This document shows, in pieces, positions 36,856 through 49,087 of a stretch of 64,000 nucleotides of DNA. Numbering within the stretch: the first letter of the stretch is position 1; each line of letters begins with the position of its first letter. Source of the DNA: Rhodobacterales bacterium HTCC2255 (GTDB taxonomy: Bacteria; Pseudomonadota; Alphaproteobacteria; Rhodobacterales; Rhodobacteraceae); NCBI GenBank assembly GCA_000153745.1, contig DS022282.1:1027495-1091494 (forward strand), written 5' to 3'. The notes under the pieces were generated by a model. The model was not told where the DNA came from. It did no database searches and saw only the letters and a list, made by a program, of their open reading frames with translations. Made by a program: the position numbers and the translations under genes.

Positions 36856-39800
36856 CTAAACGTTATCATTTTCTTGATCAGCAGAACTATCATTCGTTGA
36901 TGCATCAAAAACTGATTCAGCATTTAAATCAGATTCTTGAGGAGCCATCAACGCAGCAGCTTCTTCTGCTGCAGATCTTTTATCTTCAATAATCACAGCA
37001 TCACGATCAGCAGCTACTTTCTTAATTTGATGAGTTGCCCCACCTGTACCTGCTGGTATCAAACGTCCCACAATTACGTTTTCTTTTAAGCCAATCAACT
37101 TATCTTTCTTACCACGCGTTGCTGCATCTGTTAGAACACGAGTTGTTTCTTGGAAAGACGCTGCTGAAATAAATGAACGCGTTTGCAGAGATGCTTTTGT
37201 GATGCCTAAGAGAATTGGGCCACCAGTTGCAGGTTCGCGACCAGCATCTACAGCTTTTTGACATGCTTCATCAAATTCTGCTTTGTCTACTTGCTCGCCT
37301 TTTAATAGAGTTGTGCCACCACTTGTTGTGATTTCCCATTTTTGCAACATTTGACGAACTATAACTTCAATGTGTTTATCATTAATCTTCACACCTTGAA
37401 GTCGATAAACATCTTGGACTTCGTCAATCATATAATCAGCTAATGCTTCAACACCCATAATATTTAAAATATCGTGAGGCGCAGGATTGCCATCCATGAT
37501 GTATTCACCTTTTTGGATGAAGTCACCTTCTTGGACAGGAATATGCTTACCTTTTGGAACCATATATTCTGTTTTGATTTCTGAATCGTCTGCAGATACT
37601 ACATTAACTCGTCGCTTGTTCTTGAAGTCACGTCCAAATTCAACATAACCATCCATTTCAGCAATTATGGCGTGATCTTTTGGTCTACGTGCTTCAAAAA
37701 GTTCTGCAACACGTGGCAAACCACCCGTAATATCTTTTGTTTTTGCACCTTCACGAGGAATACGTGCAACAACATCACCAGCCTCAATAGCTTGGCCATC
37801 TTCTACAGATAAAATTGCATCAACAGACATGGCATATTGGATTGGATTGCCTGCATCATTTATTACTGGATCTCCAGTTTTAGTATCAGCTACAATTATT
37901 GATGGCTTCAAATCCGAACCTTGCTTTGCAGAACGCCAATCAGTTACGATTTTTTGGCTAATGCCAGTTGCGTCATCAGTCACATCACGTACGGAAATAC
38001 CAGAAACAAGATCTACAAGTTTAGTTATACCACCTTTGTCAGCAATGATTGGTAATGTATATGGATCCCATTCGTATAATTTATCACCACGTGCAACTTT
38101 ATCACCTGATTTAACCAATACTTTAGTACCATAATCCATTTTATGGATAACAGCATCCTGCCCATTTTCATCAACAACCACTAACTCAACGTTACGGCCC
38201 ATAACGATTTGCTCGCCGTCTCGATTTATAAGTATATTAGCTTTTCTAATGTCAATTGTCCCAGCTTGGCTAGCGTCTTGGAATGATTGCTGACCACCCT
38301 GCGCAACACCACCAATGTGGAAAGTACGCATTGTAAGCTGCGTTCCTGGTTCACCGATAGACTGTGCAGCAATAATTCCAACTGCTTCACCTGGATTTAC
38401 ACCATGCCCACGAGCTAAATCACGCCCGTAACATGCTGCACAAATACCATCATCTGATTCACAAGTTAGTGGTGATCTTATTTGTATTGAGACTAAATTA
38501 GCTGCGTCAATTGTGTCTGCTTGTCTTTCATCTACAAGATCATTGCACTTCCCTAATGTTTCACCAGTAGCAGGATGTATCACATCTTCAGCAAGTACTC
38601 TTCCAAGAATTCGCTCAGCCATTGAAGAAACAACTTCTCCATCATTTACAGCAGCACGTGCCGTAATTGATTTATCAGTTCCACAATCCCATTCACGTAC
38701 AATACAATCTTGAGCAACGTCGACCAAACGACGGGTTAAATAACCTGAATTTGCTGTTTTCAAGGCAGTATCAGACAGACCCTTACGAGCACCGTGAGTA
38801 GAGTTGAAATACTCTAGAACCGAAAGGCCTTCTTTAAAGTTAGAGATAATTGGAGTTTCAATAATTTCGCCATTTGGCTTTGCCATCAACCCACGCATAC
38901 CGCCAAGCTGCTTCATCTGAGTAACAGACCCACGAGCACCTGAATGTGCCATCATGTAAACAGAGTTTGGTTCCATTTCAGAACCATCATCAGTTTTCTT
39001 CATTGATGAAATACTATCCATCATGGCATCTGTTACTTTTTCGTTTGCTTTTGACCAAGCATCAACAACTTTGTTGTATTTTTCACCCTGAGTGATCAAT
39101 CCATCCATATATTGTTGTTCGAAACCCTTCACATAATCACGAGTTTCATTAACTAGTGACCATTTTGTTTCTGGAATAATCATGTCATCTTTACCAAAAG
39201 ATATACCTGCTTTGAATGCTTCACGGAAACCCAAGGTCATAATATGATCACAGAATATTACAGACTCTTTTTGGCCACAATAACGATATACACTATCAAT
39301 TATTTCACCAACTTCTTTTTTACGTAATAATCGGTTAATTAAGCTATAAGGTGCTTTATGATTTAATGGTAAAACAGTGCTCAACCTTACTCGCCCAGGT
39401 GTCGTTTCAAAACGCTCCCACACAACTTCACCTTCTTCATTTACTTGCTCAACTCGACAAGTAATTTTTGAATGTAAGTGAACCTTACCAGTGTCTAACG
39501 CATGCTCAACCTCTTGAGGATTTGCAAATGTCATTCCTTGGCCAATCATGCCCTCGCGCTCTAAAGTCACATAATACAAACCTAAGATCATATCCTGTGA
39601 AGGAACAATGATTGGTTTACCATTCGCAGGAGATAAAACGTTGTTTGTAGACATCATAAGAACACGCGCTTCTAATTGTGCTTCCAATGAAAGAGGAACG
39701 TGAACAGCCATTTGGTCGCCATCAAAATCAGCATTAAATGCTGAGCAGACTAAAGGATGTAACTGTATTGCTTTACCTTCAATAAGTACTGGTTCAAATG

Positions 39801-41115
39801 CTTGTATACCCAAACGGTGCAGTGTAGGTGCACGGTTTAGCATCACTGGATGTTCACGGATAACTTCATCCAAAATATCCCATACTTCAGGACGCTGTTT
39901 CTCAACAATTTTCTTTGCCTGCTTGACTGTTGAAGACAGTCCCTTGGCTTCTAAACGAGAGTAAATAAATGGTTTGAATAGTTCTAAAGCCATTTTTTTA
40001 GGCAAGCCACATTGATGTAATTTTAGCTCAGGGCCCGTAACAATTACAGAACGCCCAGAAAAATCTACACGCTTACCTAATAAGTTTTGTCTGAAACGAC
40101 CTTGCTTACCTTTAAGCATATCAGAAAGTGATTTCAACGCACGTTTATTAGCGCCTGTGATTACTCTTCCTCGGCGTCCATTATCAAACAATGCATCAAC
40201 AGATTCTTGAAGCATTCTTTTTTCGTTACGAACAATAATATCTGGAGCGCGTAATTCAATTAAACGCTTCAAACGGTTATTACGATTTATTACACGACGA
40301 TAAAGGTCATTTAAATCTGATGTAGCAAAACGACCACCATCAAGTGGTACTAAAGGACGTAGTTCTGGTGGTATTACTGGCAATACTGTCATTACCATCC
40401 ACTCTGGGCGATTACCTGAGTCAATAAATGCTTCAACAACCTTCAAGCGTTTGATGATTTTCTTTGGTTTTAATTCACCAGTAGCTTCAGCTAACTCATC
40501 ACGTAACTGTTCTGCTTCTGCATCTAAATCAATGTTTGATAACATTTCACGAATAGCTTCTGCACCTATTCCCGCATTAAATGCATCTTCACCAAACATA
40601 TCTTGGGCATCTAAGAACTCTTCTTCAGACATCATTTGTCCATAGTTCAGATCGGTCAAACCAGGCTCTATAACTACGTATTGTTCAAAATATAAAACTC
40701 TTTCCAACTCACGCAATGTCATATCTAACATAAGGCCAATACGTGAAGGTAATGACTTTAAAAACCAAATATGCGCGACTGGTGATGCTAAATCGATATG
40801 TCCCATACGTTCACGACGTACTTTTTGAAGCGTTACTTCAACACCACATTTTTCACATACTACACCACGGTATTTCATGCGTTTATATTTGCCACATAAA
40901 CATTCGTAATCTTTAATCGGGCCAAATATTCTTGCACAAAACAAACCATCACGTTCAGGTTTAAATGTACGATAGTTAATGGTTTCTGGCTTTTTTATCT
41001 CACCAAATGACCATGACAGGATCCGTTCAGGTGACGCCAAAGATATTTGAATTTCATCAAACGTCTTTGGAGGCTGGACGGGATTAAACGGGTTATTCGT
41101 GATTTCTTGGTTCAT
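36856..41115 (-). CDS. rpoC: DNA-directed RNA polymerase beta' subunit
   Basis: RpoC, 1419 residues. The N-terminal zinc site is Cys72, Cys74, Cys87 and Cys90. The catalytic [12 protein letters not shown] motif is at residues 461-472, with Asp463, 465 and 467 holding Mg2+. The trigger-loop and bridge-helix segments ([20 protein letters not shown]) and the second zinc site ([13 protein letters not shown]) are visible. The C-terminal tail is acidic. It follows rpoB by 48 nt, across a strong hairpin that includes the rpoB stop. Confidence 0.97.
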   Translation of the reverse strand: MNQEITNNPFNPVQPPKTFDEIQISLASPERILSWSFGEIKKPETINYRTFKPERDGLFCARIFGPIKDYECLCGKYKRMKYRGVVCEKCGVEVTLQKVRRERMGHIDLASPVAHIWFLKSLPSRIGLMLDMTLRELERVLYFEQYVVIEPGLTDLNYGQMMSEEEFLDAQDMFGEDAFNAGIGAEAIREMLSNIDLDAEAEQLRDELAEATGELKPKKIIKRLKVVEAFIDSGNRPEWMVMTVLPVIPPELRPLVPLDGGRFATSDLNDLYRRVINRNNRLKRLIELRAPDIIVRNEKRMLQESVDALFDNGRRGRVITGANKRALKSLSDMLKGKQGRFRQNLLGKRVDFSGRSVIVTGPELKLHQCGLPKKMALELFKPFIYSRLEAKGLSSTVKQAKKIVEKQRPEVWDILDEVIREHPVMLNRAPTLHRLGIQAFEPVLIEGKAIQLHPLVCSAFNADFDGDQMAVHVPLSLEAQLEARVLMMSTNNVLSPANGKPIIVPSQDMILGLYYVTLEREGMIGQGMTFANPQEVEHALDTGKVHLHSKITCRVEQVNEEGEVVWERFETTPGRVRLSTVLPLNHKAPYSLINRLLRKKEVGEIIDSVYRYCGQKESVIFCDHIMTLGFREAFKAGISFGKDDMIIPETKWSLVNETRDYVKGFEQQYMDGLITQGEKYNKVVDAWSKANEKVTDAMMDSISSMKKTDDGSEMEPNSVYMMAHSGARGSVTQMKQLGGMRGLMAKPNGEIIETPIISNFKEGLSVLEYFNSTHGARKGLSDTALKTANSGYLTRRLVDVAQDCIVREWDCGTDKSITARAAVNDGEVVSSMAERILGRVLAEDVIHPATGETLGKCNDLVDERQADTIDAANLVSIQIRSPLTCESDDGICAACYGRDLARGHGVNPGEAVGIIAAQSIGEPGTQLTMRTFHIGGVAQGGQQSFQDASQAGTIDIRKANILINRDGEQIVMGRNVELVVVDENGQDAVIHKMDYGTKVLVKSGDKVARGDKLYEWDPYTLPIIADKGGITKLVDLVSGISVRDVTDDATGISQKIVTDWRSAKQGSDLKPSIIVADTKTGDPVINDAGNPIQYAMSVDAILSVEDGQAIEAGDVVARIPREGAKTKDITGGLPRVAELFEARRPKDHAIIAEMDGYVEFGRDFKNKRRVNVVSADDSEIKTEYMVPKGKHIPVQEGDFIQKGEYIMDGNPAPHDILNIMGVEALADYMIDEVQDVYRLQGVKINDKHIEVIVRQMLQKWEITTSGGTTLLKGEQVDKAEFDEACQKAVDAGREPATGGPILLGITKASLQTRSFISAASFQETTRVLTDAATRGKKDKLIGLKENVIVGRLIPAGTGGATHQIKKVAADRDAVIIEDKRSAAEEAAALMAPQESDLNAESVFDASTNDSSADQENDNV

Positions 41116-41147
41116 TTTCTAGATCCTAATCTCGAGTTCAGTTAAAG

Positions 41148-41169
41148 GAGTAGGCGCGAACGCCTACTC
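41148..41169 (-). other. Stem-loop spanning the rpoB stop codon
   Basis: On -, GAGTAGGCG / CGCCTACTC forms a perfect 9-bp stem with a TTCG tetraloop. The first arm contains the rpoB TAG (41164-41166). A very stable fold; no T run follows. Probably an mRNA stability or processing element between rpoB and rpoC. Confidence 0.65.
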
Positions 41170-44100
41170 ACTCTCCGCATCCAGCAGTTGGATATTCAGA
41201 CCCAAACTACGGATTTCTTTAATAAGCACGTTGAAACTTTCTGGTATTCCAGCTTCAAAGTTATCTTCACCTTTGACAATGCTTTCATATACTTTCGTAC
41301 GGCCAGCAACGTCATCAGATTTAACAGTTAACATTTCTTGTAATGTATATGCAGCACCATATGCTTCTAATGCCCACACTTCCATTTCACCAAAACGTTG
41401 TCCACCAAACTGTGCTTTACCACCAAGTGGTTGCTGAGTAACCAAAGAGTATGGTCCAGTTGATCGTGCGTGAATCTTATCATCAACCAAATGGTGAAGC
41501 TTCAAGATGTATTTCATACCAACTGTAACAGGTCGGTTAAATTGCTCACCAGTTCGGCCATCAAACAAAATAGATTGTCCAGATGTGTCTAAGCCTGCAC
41601 GTGTTAACATATCATTAACATCAGCTTCTTTCGCACCATCAAACACTGGAGTTGCAATTGGAACACCTTTAGTAACATTACCAGCCGCCTCTAAGAAATT
41701 ATCCTTTGGCATATCTTTTAAAACTTCATCATAAAGTTCGTCACCATAAGCAATTTTCATTGCATCTTGAACAGGTGACATATCACCAGAGCGGCGATAT
41801 TCTTGTAGTGATAAGTCAATAGATTTACCTAAGTTTCTAGCTGCCCAACCCATATGAGTTTCAAGAATTTGGCCAACATTCATACGTGATGGAACGCCTA
41901 GAGGATTCAAGCAGAAGTCTACAGGAGTACCATCTGCTAAGAATGGCATATCTTCTTGAGGGACTACTTTAGAAATCACACCTTTGTTGCCGTGACGTCC
42001 AGCCATTTTATCACCTGGCTGTAATTTACGTTTTACAGCGATGAAAACTTTTACCATTTTCATAACACCTGGAGGTAGATCATCTCCTCGTCTAACCTTT
42101 TCAACTTTATCTTCAAAACGAGCATCTAAAGCTCCTTTTTGTAAGTCATATTGCTTATTTAAGGACTCCATGTTCGCCACATCAGCTTCATCTTCTAATG
42201 CAAGCTGCCACCACTGTCCTTTTGACAGTGATTCAAGAAGATCATCATCAATCAATGAGCCCGATTTTACGCCTTTTGGTCCTTTAATTGCCTTTTTTCC
42301 AGCAATCATTGATTTTAATCTAGCATAAGTATTACGATCCAAAATACCTACTTCATCATCACGGTCTCTTGCTAATCGTTCAACTTCTTCTCGCTCAATT
42401 TGCAGAGCACGTTCATCTTTTTCAATGCCATGGCGGTTGAATACACGCACTTCAACAACAGTGCCGTAGTCTCCCGGTGGTAATCTTAGAGATGTGTCTC
42501 GAACATCAGATGCTTTTTCGCCAAAAATAGCTCTTAACAACTTCTCTTCGGGTGTCATTGGGCTTTCACCTTTTGGTGTAATTTTCCCAACTAATATATC
42601 AGAAGGTCCAACCTCTGCACCAATATAGACAATGCCTGCTTCATCCAAATTACGTAAGGCTTCTTCCCCAACATTTGGAATATCTCGAGTAATTTCTTCA
42701 GGGCCTAACTTTGTATCACGCGCAGCAACTTCAAACTCTTCAATATGTACAGATGTAAATACGTCATCTTTAACGATACGTTCAGATATTAGTATTGAAT
42801 CTTCGTAGTTGTAACCATTCCAAGGCATAAACGCTACGAGAACATTTTTACCTAATGCTAATTCACCAATATCAGTTGATGGACCATCAGCTACAACTTC
42901 ACCCATAGACACACGATCGCCAACTTTAACAAGTGGTCTTTGGTTAATACATGTGTTTTGGTTTGAGCGCTGGAATTTACGTAGCCTGTAGATATCAACA
43001 CCAGGATCACCAGCGTCCATTGCGTCAGTTACTCTAACAACAATTCTAGTTGCGTCCACTTGGTCGATAATACCACCACGAGCTGCTGTAATAGCAGCCC
43101 CAGAGTCACGGGCTACTACTTCTTCGATACCAGTTCCAACATACGGAGCATCAGCCTTTAACAAAGGAACTGCTTGGCGTTGCATGTTTGATCCCATTAA
43201 TGCTCTGTTAGCATCATCATTTTCAAGGAATGGAATTAGTGATGCAGCAACAGATACCAACTGTTTCGGTGAAACATCAATATAATCAATATTTTCTGGT
43301 GTATTTAACATATACTCACCAGCCTGGCGTGTAGAAACCAGATCATTAGCAAATTTGCCACCGTCATCCAATTTCGCATTTGCCTGAGCTACGGTATACC
43401 TCATTTCCTCTGTTGCTGACATATATTGCACTTCATCAGTAACTTTTCCATCATCCACACGACGGTAAGGCGTTTCAATAAAGCCATACTTATTTACTCT
43501 TGCGAAAGATGCTAAAGAGTTAATCAAACCAATATTTGGGCCTTCAGGTGTCTCAATTGGGCACATACGGCCATAATGTGTTGGATGAACGTCACGAACT
43601 TCAAAGCCTGCGCGTTCACGAGTTAAACCTCCTGGTCCAAGAGCAGATAGACGGCGCTTGTGTGTCACTTCTGATAATGGATTAGTTTGGTCCATAAATT
43701 GAGAAAGTTGAGAAGATCCAAAGAATTCACGAACAGCCGCTGCAGCTGGTTTAGCATTAATTAGATCCTGAGGCATAATGTTATCTATTTCAACAGAAGA
43801 CATCCGCTCTTTGATAGCACGCTCCATGCGCAAAAGCCCAACACGATATTGGTTTTCCATCAATTCGCCAACTGATCTTACACGTCTGTTTCCGAGGTGA
43901 TCAATGTCATCTATGTCACCTTTGCCATCACGCAATTCAACCAATGCTTTCACTACGCCAATTATGTCTTCTTTGCGCAATGTACGTTGTGTATCTTCAG
44001 CATCTAGCTGTAAACGCATGTTCATTTTAACACGACCAACAGCTGAAAGATCATAACGTTCAGAGTCAAAGAATAATGTATCAAAAAGTGCTGATGCAGC

Positions 44101-45300
44101 ATCGACGGTCGGTGGCTCACCAGGACGCATTACTCGATAAATATCCATTAATGCTGTATCACGGCCCATATTTTTATCTATGGACATGGTATTCCTAATG
44201 TATGGACCTACATTTATGTTATCAATATCAAGAGTTGGAATATTTGTTACTCCAGCTTCTAGAAGCTCATGTAAAGTTCCACCATTAACAACACCTTCTT
44301 TGTCATATTCTAATGTAAGCTCATCTCCAGCTTCTACATAGATGGCACCAGTTTCTTCGTTTATGATATCTTGAGAAACGTAACGTCCTACGATTGTATC
44401 GAAAGCTACACGTATTTCTGTCACCTTACCTTCTTCAATTAATTTCTTAACCGTTCTAGGTGTGACCTTAGTTCCTGCTTCTGCGATAACCTTGCCCGTT
44501 TTCGCATCAATAATATCTTCAGTTGGCTTTGTACCTCTTACGCGCTGTGGAAAAAACTTTGTTACCCAAGCATTTTTCTTTTTTTCAAACTTATAATCAA
44601 CTGTGTCATAATATGCAGAACAAACACCTTCTTGGTCCAATCCCAGCGCATATAACAATGTAGTTACAGGTAATTTTCGACGACGGTCGATGCGAGCGTA
44701 TACAACATCTTTTGCATCAAATTCAAAATCCAACCATGAACCACGATATGGGATTATACGAGATGCAAAAAGTAATTTACCTGATGAGTGCGTTTTTCCA
44801 CGATCATGGTCAAAAAATACTCCAGGTGATCTGTGCATTTGTGAAACAACAACACGTTCAGTTCCATTGACAACGAATGTACCGTTAGGTGTCATAAGTG
44901 GTAGATCACCCATAAACACATCTTGCTCTTTAATGTCTTTTACAGACCTAGCACCAGTATCTTCATCAACATCAAAAACAATCAATCGTAGTGTAACTTT
45001 GAGTGGTGCAGAATATGTCATATCACGTTGCATACATTCCTCAACGTCATATTTTGGCTTTTCTAGATCATATTTTACATATTCTAATACAGCTGTTTCA
45101 TTAAAATCTTTAATTGGAAAAACCGATTGAAATACAGCGTTAATTCCCTCACCATCTAATGGTTGAGATTGATCGCCAGAATTCAAAAAGAGATCATACG
45201 AACTCTTTTGTACCTGTATAAGATTTGGAATGTCCAAAACTTCACGGATTTTACCATAATATTTGCGGATACGTTTTATACCTGAATGCGTCTGAGCCAT
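41164..45300 (-). CDS. rpoB: DNA-directed RNA polymerase beta subunit
   Basis: RpoB, 1378 residues. The rifampicin pocket [22 protein letters not shown] followed by LGPGG is wild type in the resistance positions, except Thr for the E. coli Asn518, which is common in alphaproteobacteria. [12 protein letters not shown] and the C-terminal [16 protein letters not shown]-type segment are conserved. I start at ATG 45300 ([18 protein letters not shown]); the frame from GTG 45312 adds four residues. A twin hairpin separates it from rplL. Confidence 0.97.
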   Translation of the reverse strand: MAQTHSGIKRIRKYYGKIREVLDIPNLIQVQKSSYDLFLNSGDQSQPLDGEGINAVFQSVFPIKDFNETAVLEYVKYDLEKPKYDVEECMQRDMTYSAPLKVTLRLIVFDVDEDTGARSVKDIKEQDVFMGDLPLMTPNGTFVVNGTERVVVSQMHRSPGVFFDHDRGKTHSSGKLLFASRIIPYRGSWLDFEFDAKDVVYARIDRRRKLPVTTLLYALGLDQEGVCSAYYDTVDYKFEKKKNAWVTKFFPQRVRGTKPTEDIIDAKTGKVIAEAGTKVTPRTVKKLIEEGKVTEIRVAFDTIVGRYVSQDIINEETGAIYVEAGDELTLEYDKEGVVNGGTLHELLEAGVTNIPTLDIDNINVGPYIRNTMSIDKNMGRDTALMDIYRVMRPGEPPTVDAASALFDTLFFDSERYDLSAVGRVKMNMRLQLDAEDTQRTLRKEDIIGVVKALVELRDGKGDIDDIDHLGNRRVRSVGELMENQYRVGLLRMERAIKERMSSVEIDNIMPQDLINAKPAAAAVREFFGSSQLSQFMDQTNPLSEVTHKRRLSALGPGGLTRERAGFEVRDVHPTHYGRMCPIETPEGPNIGLINSLASFARVNKYGFIETPYRRVDDGKVTDEVQYMSATEEMRYTVAQANAKLDDGGKFANDLVSTRQAGEYMLNTPENIDYIDVSPKQLVSVAASLIPFLENDDANRALMGSNMQRQAVPLLKADAPYVGTGIEEVVARDSGAAITAARGGIIDQVDATRIVVRVTDAMDAGDPGVDIYRLRKFQRSNQNTCINQRPLVKVGDRVSMGEVVADGPSTDIGELALGKNVLVAFMPWNGYNYEDSILISERIVKDDVFTSVHIEEFEVAARDTKLGPEEITRDIPNVGEEALRNLDEAGIVYIGAEVGPSDILVGKITPKGESPMTPEEKLLRAIFGEKASDVRDTSLRLPPGDYGTVVEVRVFNRHGIEKDERALQIEREEVERLARDRDDEVGILDRNTYARLKSMIAGKKAIKGPKGVKSGSLIDDDLLESLSKGQWWQLALEDEADVANMESLNKQYDLQKGALDARFEDKVEKVRRGDDLPPGVMKMVKVFIAVKRKLQPGDKMAGRHGNKGVISKVVPQEDMPFLADGTPVDFCLNPLGVPSRMNVGQILETHMGWAARNLGKSIDLSLQEYRRSGDMSPVQDAMKIAYGDELYDEVLKDMPKDNFLEAAGNVTKGVPIATPVFDGAKEADVNDMLTRAGLDTSGQSILFDGRTGEQFNRPVTVGMKYILKLHHLVDDKIHARSTGPYSLVTQQPLGGKAQFGGQRFGEMEVWALEAYGAAYTLQEMLTVKSDDVAGRTKVYESIVKGEDNFEAGIPESFNVLIKEIRSLGLNIQLLDAESE

Positions 45301-45423
45301 GCTCGTCTTCACCTTTTCTAATGTTCACGTCATAGTTTGTGCGGGCATCACAACCTAATCGGCCACATGAAACAAAGTTCATCCTATTCTTGCTAAAGTG
45401 CCACCTTTAGCTCCCGAATGAAC

Positions 45424-45500
45424 CCTGTCTAAAACAAAGCCTCTCACAAAGGCTCTCTTTAAGACAGGAGTGGCTGGTTCTAAATAAATAGAACCAGCCA
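45424..45500 (-). promoter_or_regulatory. Twin hairpins in the rplL-rpoB gap (attenuator or processing site)
   Basis: Just after rplL, TGGCTGGTTCTA / TAGAACCAGCCA is a perfect 12-bp stem (45471-45500). Next, CCTGTCT / AGACAGG (45424-45468) encloses an inner AGCCT / AGGCT hairpin. E. coli has an attenuator and an RNase III site in the same gap, which lowers rpoBC relative to rplJL. Confidence 0.7.
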
Positions 45501-45527
45501 TAATAATAACACCCTAAGGTGTATAAA

Positions 45528-45899
45528 TTATTTTAATTCAACTTCTGCACCAGCAGCTTCAAGTTGCTTCTTCAACTCTTCAGCTTCTGACTTAGAAACG
45601 CCTTCTTTAACTGCTTTTCCGCCAGCTTCTACAAGATCTTTAGCTTCTTTCAAGCCTAGACCAGTAATGCCACGAACTTCTTTGATGACGTTGATCTTTT
45701 TGTCACCAGCAGATTTTAGAATAACGTCAAATTCGTCTTTTTCTTCTTCAGCTGCAGTGTCTCCAGCTGCAGCCATAACAACAGCTCCGCCAGCAGCAGG
45801 CTCAATGCCGTACTCATCTTTAAGAAGTGTTTTTAGTTCTTGTGCTTCCAAAAGCGTTAATGCAACGATTTCTTCTGCAAGTTTCTTGATATCAGCCAT
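45528..45899 (-). CDS. rplL: 50S ribosomal protein L7/L12
   Basis: L7/L12, 123 residues, forms the multi-copy stalk that recruits GTPase factors. The N-domain ([21 protein letters not shown]), an alanine-rich hinge and the C-domain ([33 protein letters not shown]) are in order. ATG 45899 gives the standard length; the 17-residue longer frame is not family-like. Confidence 0.97.
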   Translation of the reverse strand: MADIKKLAEEIVALTLLEAQELKTLLKDEYGIEPAAGGAVVMAAAGDTAAEEEKDEFDVILKSAGDKKINVIKEVRGITGLGLKEAKDLVEAGGKAVKEGVSKSEAEELKKQLEAAGAEVELK

Positions 45900-45978
45900 T
45901 TGATATTTCCAGTTCAATTTTAAATTCTGTTTTTCCAGTGATGCTCGCATTTACGAACACCGGCATTTCCATTTGCAA

Positions 45979-46491
45979 TTAAGCAGCTTTCTCTTCAATT
46001 GTTTCTAAAATAGAAGCAATATTAGAGGCAGGCGCACCAACGGCTCCCGCGATGTTTGAGGCAGGTGCAGCAATACAACCAACGATAGAAGCAATAAGCT
46101 CCTCACGTGATGGCATGGCGGCAACGGCTTTAACACCAGCGCGATCCAATGCATTATCTCCCATAGACCCACCAAGAATTACGAGCTTGTCGTTTTCTTT
46201 AGCATATTCTTCCGTCACTTTCGCGGCGGCTACGGGGTCTTCTGAGAAAGACAATACAGTCATTCCATCCAATAAACCTGAGATACTTTCACATGGCTTA
46301 CCTTCAAGAGCGATTTTGGCGAGCTTATTTTTGGCTACACGTACAGAACCTCCAACATCACGCATGCGTGAGCGGAAGTCTTGCATTTCTGCAACTGTTA
46401 TGCCGGCATAGTGAGATACTACAACAACACCAGAGTCCGTGAAGATTTGTCCTAGTTCTTTGACTAAGGCTTCTTTTTGGGCTCTATCCAC
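45979..46491 (-). CDS. rplJ: 50S ribosomal protein L10, GTG start
   Basis: L10, 170 residues, anchors L7/L12 to the ribosome. [31 protein letters not shown] and [15 protein letters not shown] are typical. The start is GTG at 46489-46491, with GGAGA 7 nt upstream. It lies behind a long structured L10-type leader. Confidence 0.95.
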   Translation of the reverse strand: MDRAQKEALVKELGQIFTDSGVVVVSHYAGITVAEMQDFRSRMRDVGGSVRVAKNKLAKIALEGKPCESISGLLDGMTVLSFSEDPVAAAKVTEEYAKENDKLVILGGSMGDNALDRAGVKAVAAMPSREELIASIVGCIAAPASNIAGAVGAPASNIASILETIEEKAA

Positions 46492-46504
46492 AGTGTTTCT
46501 CCAA

Positions 46505-46690
46505 ATTATAGGAAACGAAATGTTTCCCGGCTCAGTTTAACTAATCCTCAAGGATCAGCAGTTAGGGTCCTAATTACGGGCCCCTTCCAAAATCACCCGA
46601 GGCAATGCCAGAGGTATAATTTGTTCGGTTCCCATCTCAGGCAGGGATTATTTTGCAGCAGCAAAACCCACCATCTCGGACAGTATCAAA
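46505..46690 (-). promoter_or_regulatory. L10-type ribosomal protein leader controlling rplJL
   Basis: The 5' region of rplJ contains GAGATGGTGGGTTTTGCTGC-type sequence at the far end and several hairpins: GGGCCC-containing stem near 46570-46585, TAACT-ATCC / GGAT-AGTTA (46538-46564) and GGAAAC / GTTTCC (46511-46527). The arrangement and position match the L10(L12)4-binding leader that represses its own translation in other bacteria. Confidence 0.65.
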
Positions 46691-46727
46691 ACAATATCGA
46701 CGAATCGATATAGTTAAGAATGGTTGG

Positions 46728-46756
46728 TATATAGGTGGGTTTACTTCACTTGTGAA
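46728..46756 (-). promoter_or_regulatory. Possible promoter of rplJL-rpoBC
   Basis: On -, TTCACA is followed after 17 nt by TATATA, upstream of the L10-type leader and downstream of the rplA terminator. Within the 444-nt gap 46492-46935 it is the best candidate. Confidence 0.4.
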
Positions 46757-46885
46757 GGGGTAAGCTTTTATTATGATTGAAAATTTACATTTATTTTTTA
46801 AATTTAATTTGAGACAGTGTCTATAATGTACAAATACTAACACATAATGATTTTAATTTAAGATAATAACTGCATCTAATACAAC

Positions 46886-46915
46886 AAAGGGCCCTATAAA
46901 ATATAGAGCCCTTTT
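46886..46915 (-). terminator. Intrinsic terminator after rplA
   Basis: AAAGGGC-TCTATA / TATA-GGGCCCTTT forms a stem of about 9-12 bp, followed on - by TTTGTTG. It lies 21 nt past the rplA stop and separates rplKA from rplJL. Confidence 0.65.
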
Positions 46916-46935
46916 AAATTAATATAATTTAGGTT

Positions 46936-47634
46936 TTAAGCACCAGCAGCTGCATCAACGTCCAATGTTACTGCTGGACCCATTGTAGAAGATAATACAA
47001 TCTTTTTAATGTATGCACCCTTTGCACCTTCAGGTTTAGCTTTTCGCACTGCATTTACAAATGCTTGAACATTTTCTGCAAGCTTATCTTCGCTAAAAGA
47101 AGCTTTGCCAACACCCGCATGTATTACGCCTGCTTTTTCTACTTTAAACTGCACTTCACCACCTTTAGCTGCTTCAACGGCTGATTTAACATCCATCGTT
47201 ACAGTACCTACACGTGGGTTAGGCATTAAATTTCTTGGCCCAAGTACTTTACCTAATCGCCCAACAACACCCATCATGTCAGGAGTTGCTATACAACGAT
47301 CAAAATCAATTGTTCCACCCTGGACAATTTCCATTAGGTCCTCGGCGCCAACAATATCAGCGCCAGCCGCTTTAGCTTCATCTGCTTTTGCATCACGTGC
47401 AAATACTGCAACACGCATCGTTTTACCTGTACCATTTGGTAGGCCCACAACACCTCTGACCATTTGATCAGCATGTCTGGGATCTACACCAAGGTTCATT
47501 GCTATATCAATTGTCTCATCAAATTTTGAAACTGCATTAGCCTTTACCAAGGATACCGCTTCTGAAATTGATAAGGTTGCTTTGCCTTCAAATGAAGCAC
47601 GAGCAGCTGTTGTTCTTTTTCCAAATTTAGCCAT
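46936..47634 (-). CDS. rplA: 50S ribosomal protein L1
   Basis: L1, 232 residues, forms the L1 stalk at the E site. [56 protein letters not shown] and [13 protein letters not shown] are conserved. Overlaps rplK by 1 nt. L1 is the expected autoregulator of the rplKA leader. Confidence 0.97.
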   Translation of the reverse strand: MAKFGKRTTAARASFEGKATLSISEAVSLVKANAVSKFDETIDIAMNLGVDPRHADQMVRGVVGLPNGTGKTMRVAVFARDAKADEAKAAGADIVGAEDLMEIVQGGTIDFDRCIATPDMMGVVGRLGKVLGPRNLMPNPRVGTVTMDVKSAVEAAKGGEVQFKVEKAGVIHAGVGKASFSEDKLAENVQAFVNAVRKAKPEGAKGAYIKKIVLSSTMGPAVTLDVDAAAGA

Positions 47635-48059
47635 TACTTCACCTCAATTCCCATAGAACGCGCTGAGCCAGCTATGATTTTCATAGCTGCTTCAATATCG
47701 TTTGCATTCAAATCTTTCATTTTAGCCTCTGCAATTTCTTGCAGCTGTTTCTTAGAGACAGAGCCTACTACTTCACGGCTAGGTGTTTTTGCACCTGACT
47801 TTAATTTTGCAGCTTTTTTAAGAAAGTATGAAGCAGGTGAAGTTTTGATATCCATTGTAAAAGACTTATCAGCATAATATGTAATGACAGTCGGGCATGG
47901 TGCACCATTTTCAAGTTCTTGTGTTTTTGCATTAAAAGCTTTGCAAAATTCCATGATATTAATTCCGCGTTGACCCAAAGCTGGGCCCACCGGTGGTGAT
48001 GGGTTGGCTGCTCCTGCAGGGATCTGCAGTTTCATAGTGCCAGCAATCTTTTTAGCCAT
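47634..48059 (-). CDS. rplK: 50S ribosomal protein L11
   Basis: L11, 141 residues, at the GTPase-associated centre. [34 protein letters not shown] is the family hallmark (given in parts: [16 protein letters not shown], then GINIMEFCK). ATG 48059 is chosen because AGGAGG lies about 6 nt upstream; the longer frame runs into the leader. Confidence 0.97.
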   Translation of the reverse strand: MAKKIAGTMKLQIPAGAANPSPPVGPALGQRGINIMEFCKAFNAKTQELENGAPCPTVITYYADKSFTMDIKTSPASYFLKKAAKLKSGAKTPSREVVGSVSKKQLQEIAEAKMKDLNANDIEAAMKIIAGSARSMGIEVK

Positions 48060-48114
48060 ATTGGCCTCCTTTAGCTCCGATCCTCCAGGCCGCGTGCCCT
48101 TTGGAACAATTTGG

Positions 48115-48155
48115 TGTGGTACGGTCATCACCGCGCGCGATGATTTCCTCCCACA
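48115..48155 (-). promoter_or_regulatory. L1-binding-like leader element upstream of rplK
   Basis: On -, TGTGG (48151-48155) pairs with CCACA (48115-48119), around GGGAGG and a stem ATCATC / GGTGAT followed by GATGACC. The GGGAG...GATGAC internal loop is the pattern of L1-binding sites in 23S rRNA and L11 operon leaders. It likely lets L1 repress rplKA. Confidence 0.55.
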
Positions 48156-48169
48156 TGCACATCACAAGA

Positions 48170-48703
48170 TTATGTTTGTTTCATAACCTGAGTGAATTCT
48201 AGTTCGACAGGCGTAGCCCGTCCAAAAATTGATACAGTAACTTTCAAGCGAGAGTTTTCTTGATCTACCTCTTCAACCATTCCAGCAAAGCCTTCAAATG
48301 GCCCTTCAGTTACATTAACTTGTTCACCAATATCAAAAGTAATTAAGTTGCGCGGATTTTCTACGCCTTCTTCAACTTGGTTTAGAATAAATGCTACTTC
48401 TTTATCTCGCATTGGGCTTGGTTTACCTGGTTGACCCAAAAAACCTGTTACTCGATTAATGTTATTAATTAAATGATATCCCTTTTCAGACATGTCCATA
48501 CGTACAAGTAAGTAACCAGGCATAAATCTACGTTCAGCTGTTACTTTTTTTCCACGACGTACTTCTATAACTTCTTCAGTCGGCACTAAAACCTGCTCGA
48601 TTTCATCTTGCATGCCTTCTTGCTCGACCGCTTCATTGATTAATTCAGCAACTTTTTTTTCAAAGTTGGAAAGAACGCTTACTGAATACCATCTTTTAGC
48701 CAT
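48170..48703 (-). CDS. nusG: Transcription termination/antitermination factor NusG
   Basis: NusG, 177 residues. The NGN domain has RWYSVSVLSNFEKKVAELI and RRFMPGYLLVRMDM, and the C-terminal KOW domain has NVTEGPFEGFAGMVEEVD and VSIFGRATPVELEFTQV. It couples RNA polymerase with ribosomes (through S10) and Rho. It sits 158 nt after secE, behind a terminator-like hairpin. Confidence 0.96.
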   Translation of the reverse strand: MAKRWYSVSVLSNFEKKVAELINEAVEQEGMQDEIEQVLVPTEEVIEVRRGKKVTAERRFMPGYLLVRMDMSEKGYHLINNINRVTGFLGQPGKPSPMRDKEVAFILNQVEEGVENPRNLITFDIGEQVNVTEGPFEGFAGMVEEVDQENSRLKVTVSIFGRATPVELEFTQVMKQT

Positions 48704-48789
48704 AGCTTTTATGCCTCTACTAGGACTTCATTCAGTCCGTTAATTCATTTACTTTCAAGCCGTTAAGAGACCTGACTACCAAAACAAAA

Positions 48790-48816
48790 GGCACGCATAT
48801 AGAATCGTCGCGTGCC
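48790..48816 (-). terminator. Terminator-like hairpin between secE and nusG
   Basis: On -, GGCACGC / GCGTGCC (7 bp, 13-nt loop) is followed by TTTTGTTTT. A second hairpin CGGCG / CGCCG lies at 48834-48849. secE and nusG are usually adjacent and cotranscribed, so this looks like an internal attenuator. Confidence 0.6.
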
Positions 48817-48861
48817 ATTTTAATTCGATTTATCGGCGTTTAGCGCCGAAATCGTGTTAAT

Positions 48862-49059
48862 TCAAGTACCTATACCCAGAATTATGTTTAAACCTAATTT
48901 TATAATTTGGTCTGCACCAAAAAAGAAAATTGCAACCAAAGTAGCCATTATGAATACCATTACGGTAGTTATGGTTGTTTCTCGGCGGTTTGGCCAAACA
49001 ACTTTAGAAACTTCTGCTCTTACTTGCTGCATAAATTGCAAGGGGTTAGTACGTGCCAT
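48862..49059 (-). CDS. secE: Protein translocase subunit SecE
   Basis: SecE, 65 residues, single-span type. NPLQFMQQVRAEVSKVVWPNRRETTITTVMVF shows the amphipathic helix with the conserved VxWPxRxET pattern, followed by one transmembrane segment. It clamps SecY. No tRNA-Trp precedes it here, unlike in many relatives. Confidence 0.95.
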   Translation of the reverse strand: MARTNPLQFMQQVRAEVSKVVWPNRRETTITTVMVFIMATLVAIFFFGADQIIKLGLNIILGIGT

Positions 49060-49087
49060 GATGCACTCCTATGTCTAATCAAATGTT

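Noticed and set aside
44690-45130. 146-codon + strand frame opposite rpoB
   Set aside because: Antisense shadow of a conserved gene with no independent support.
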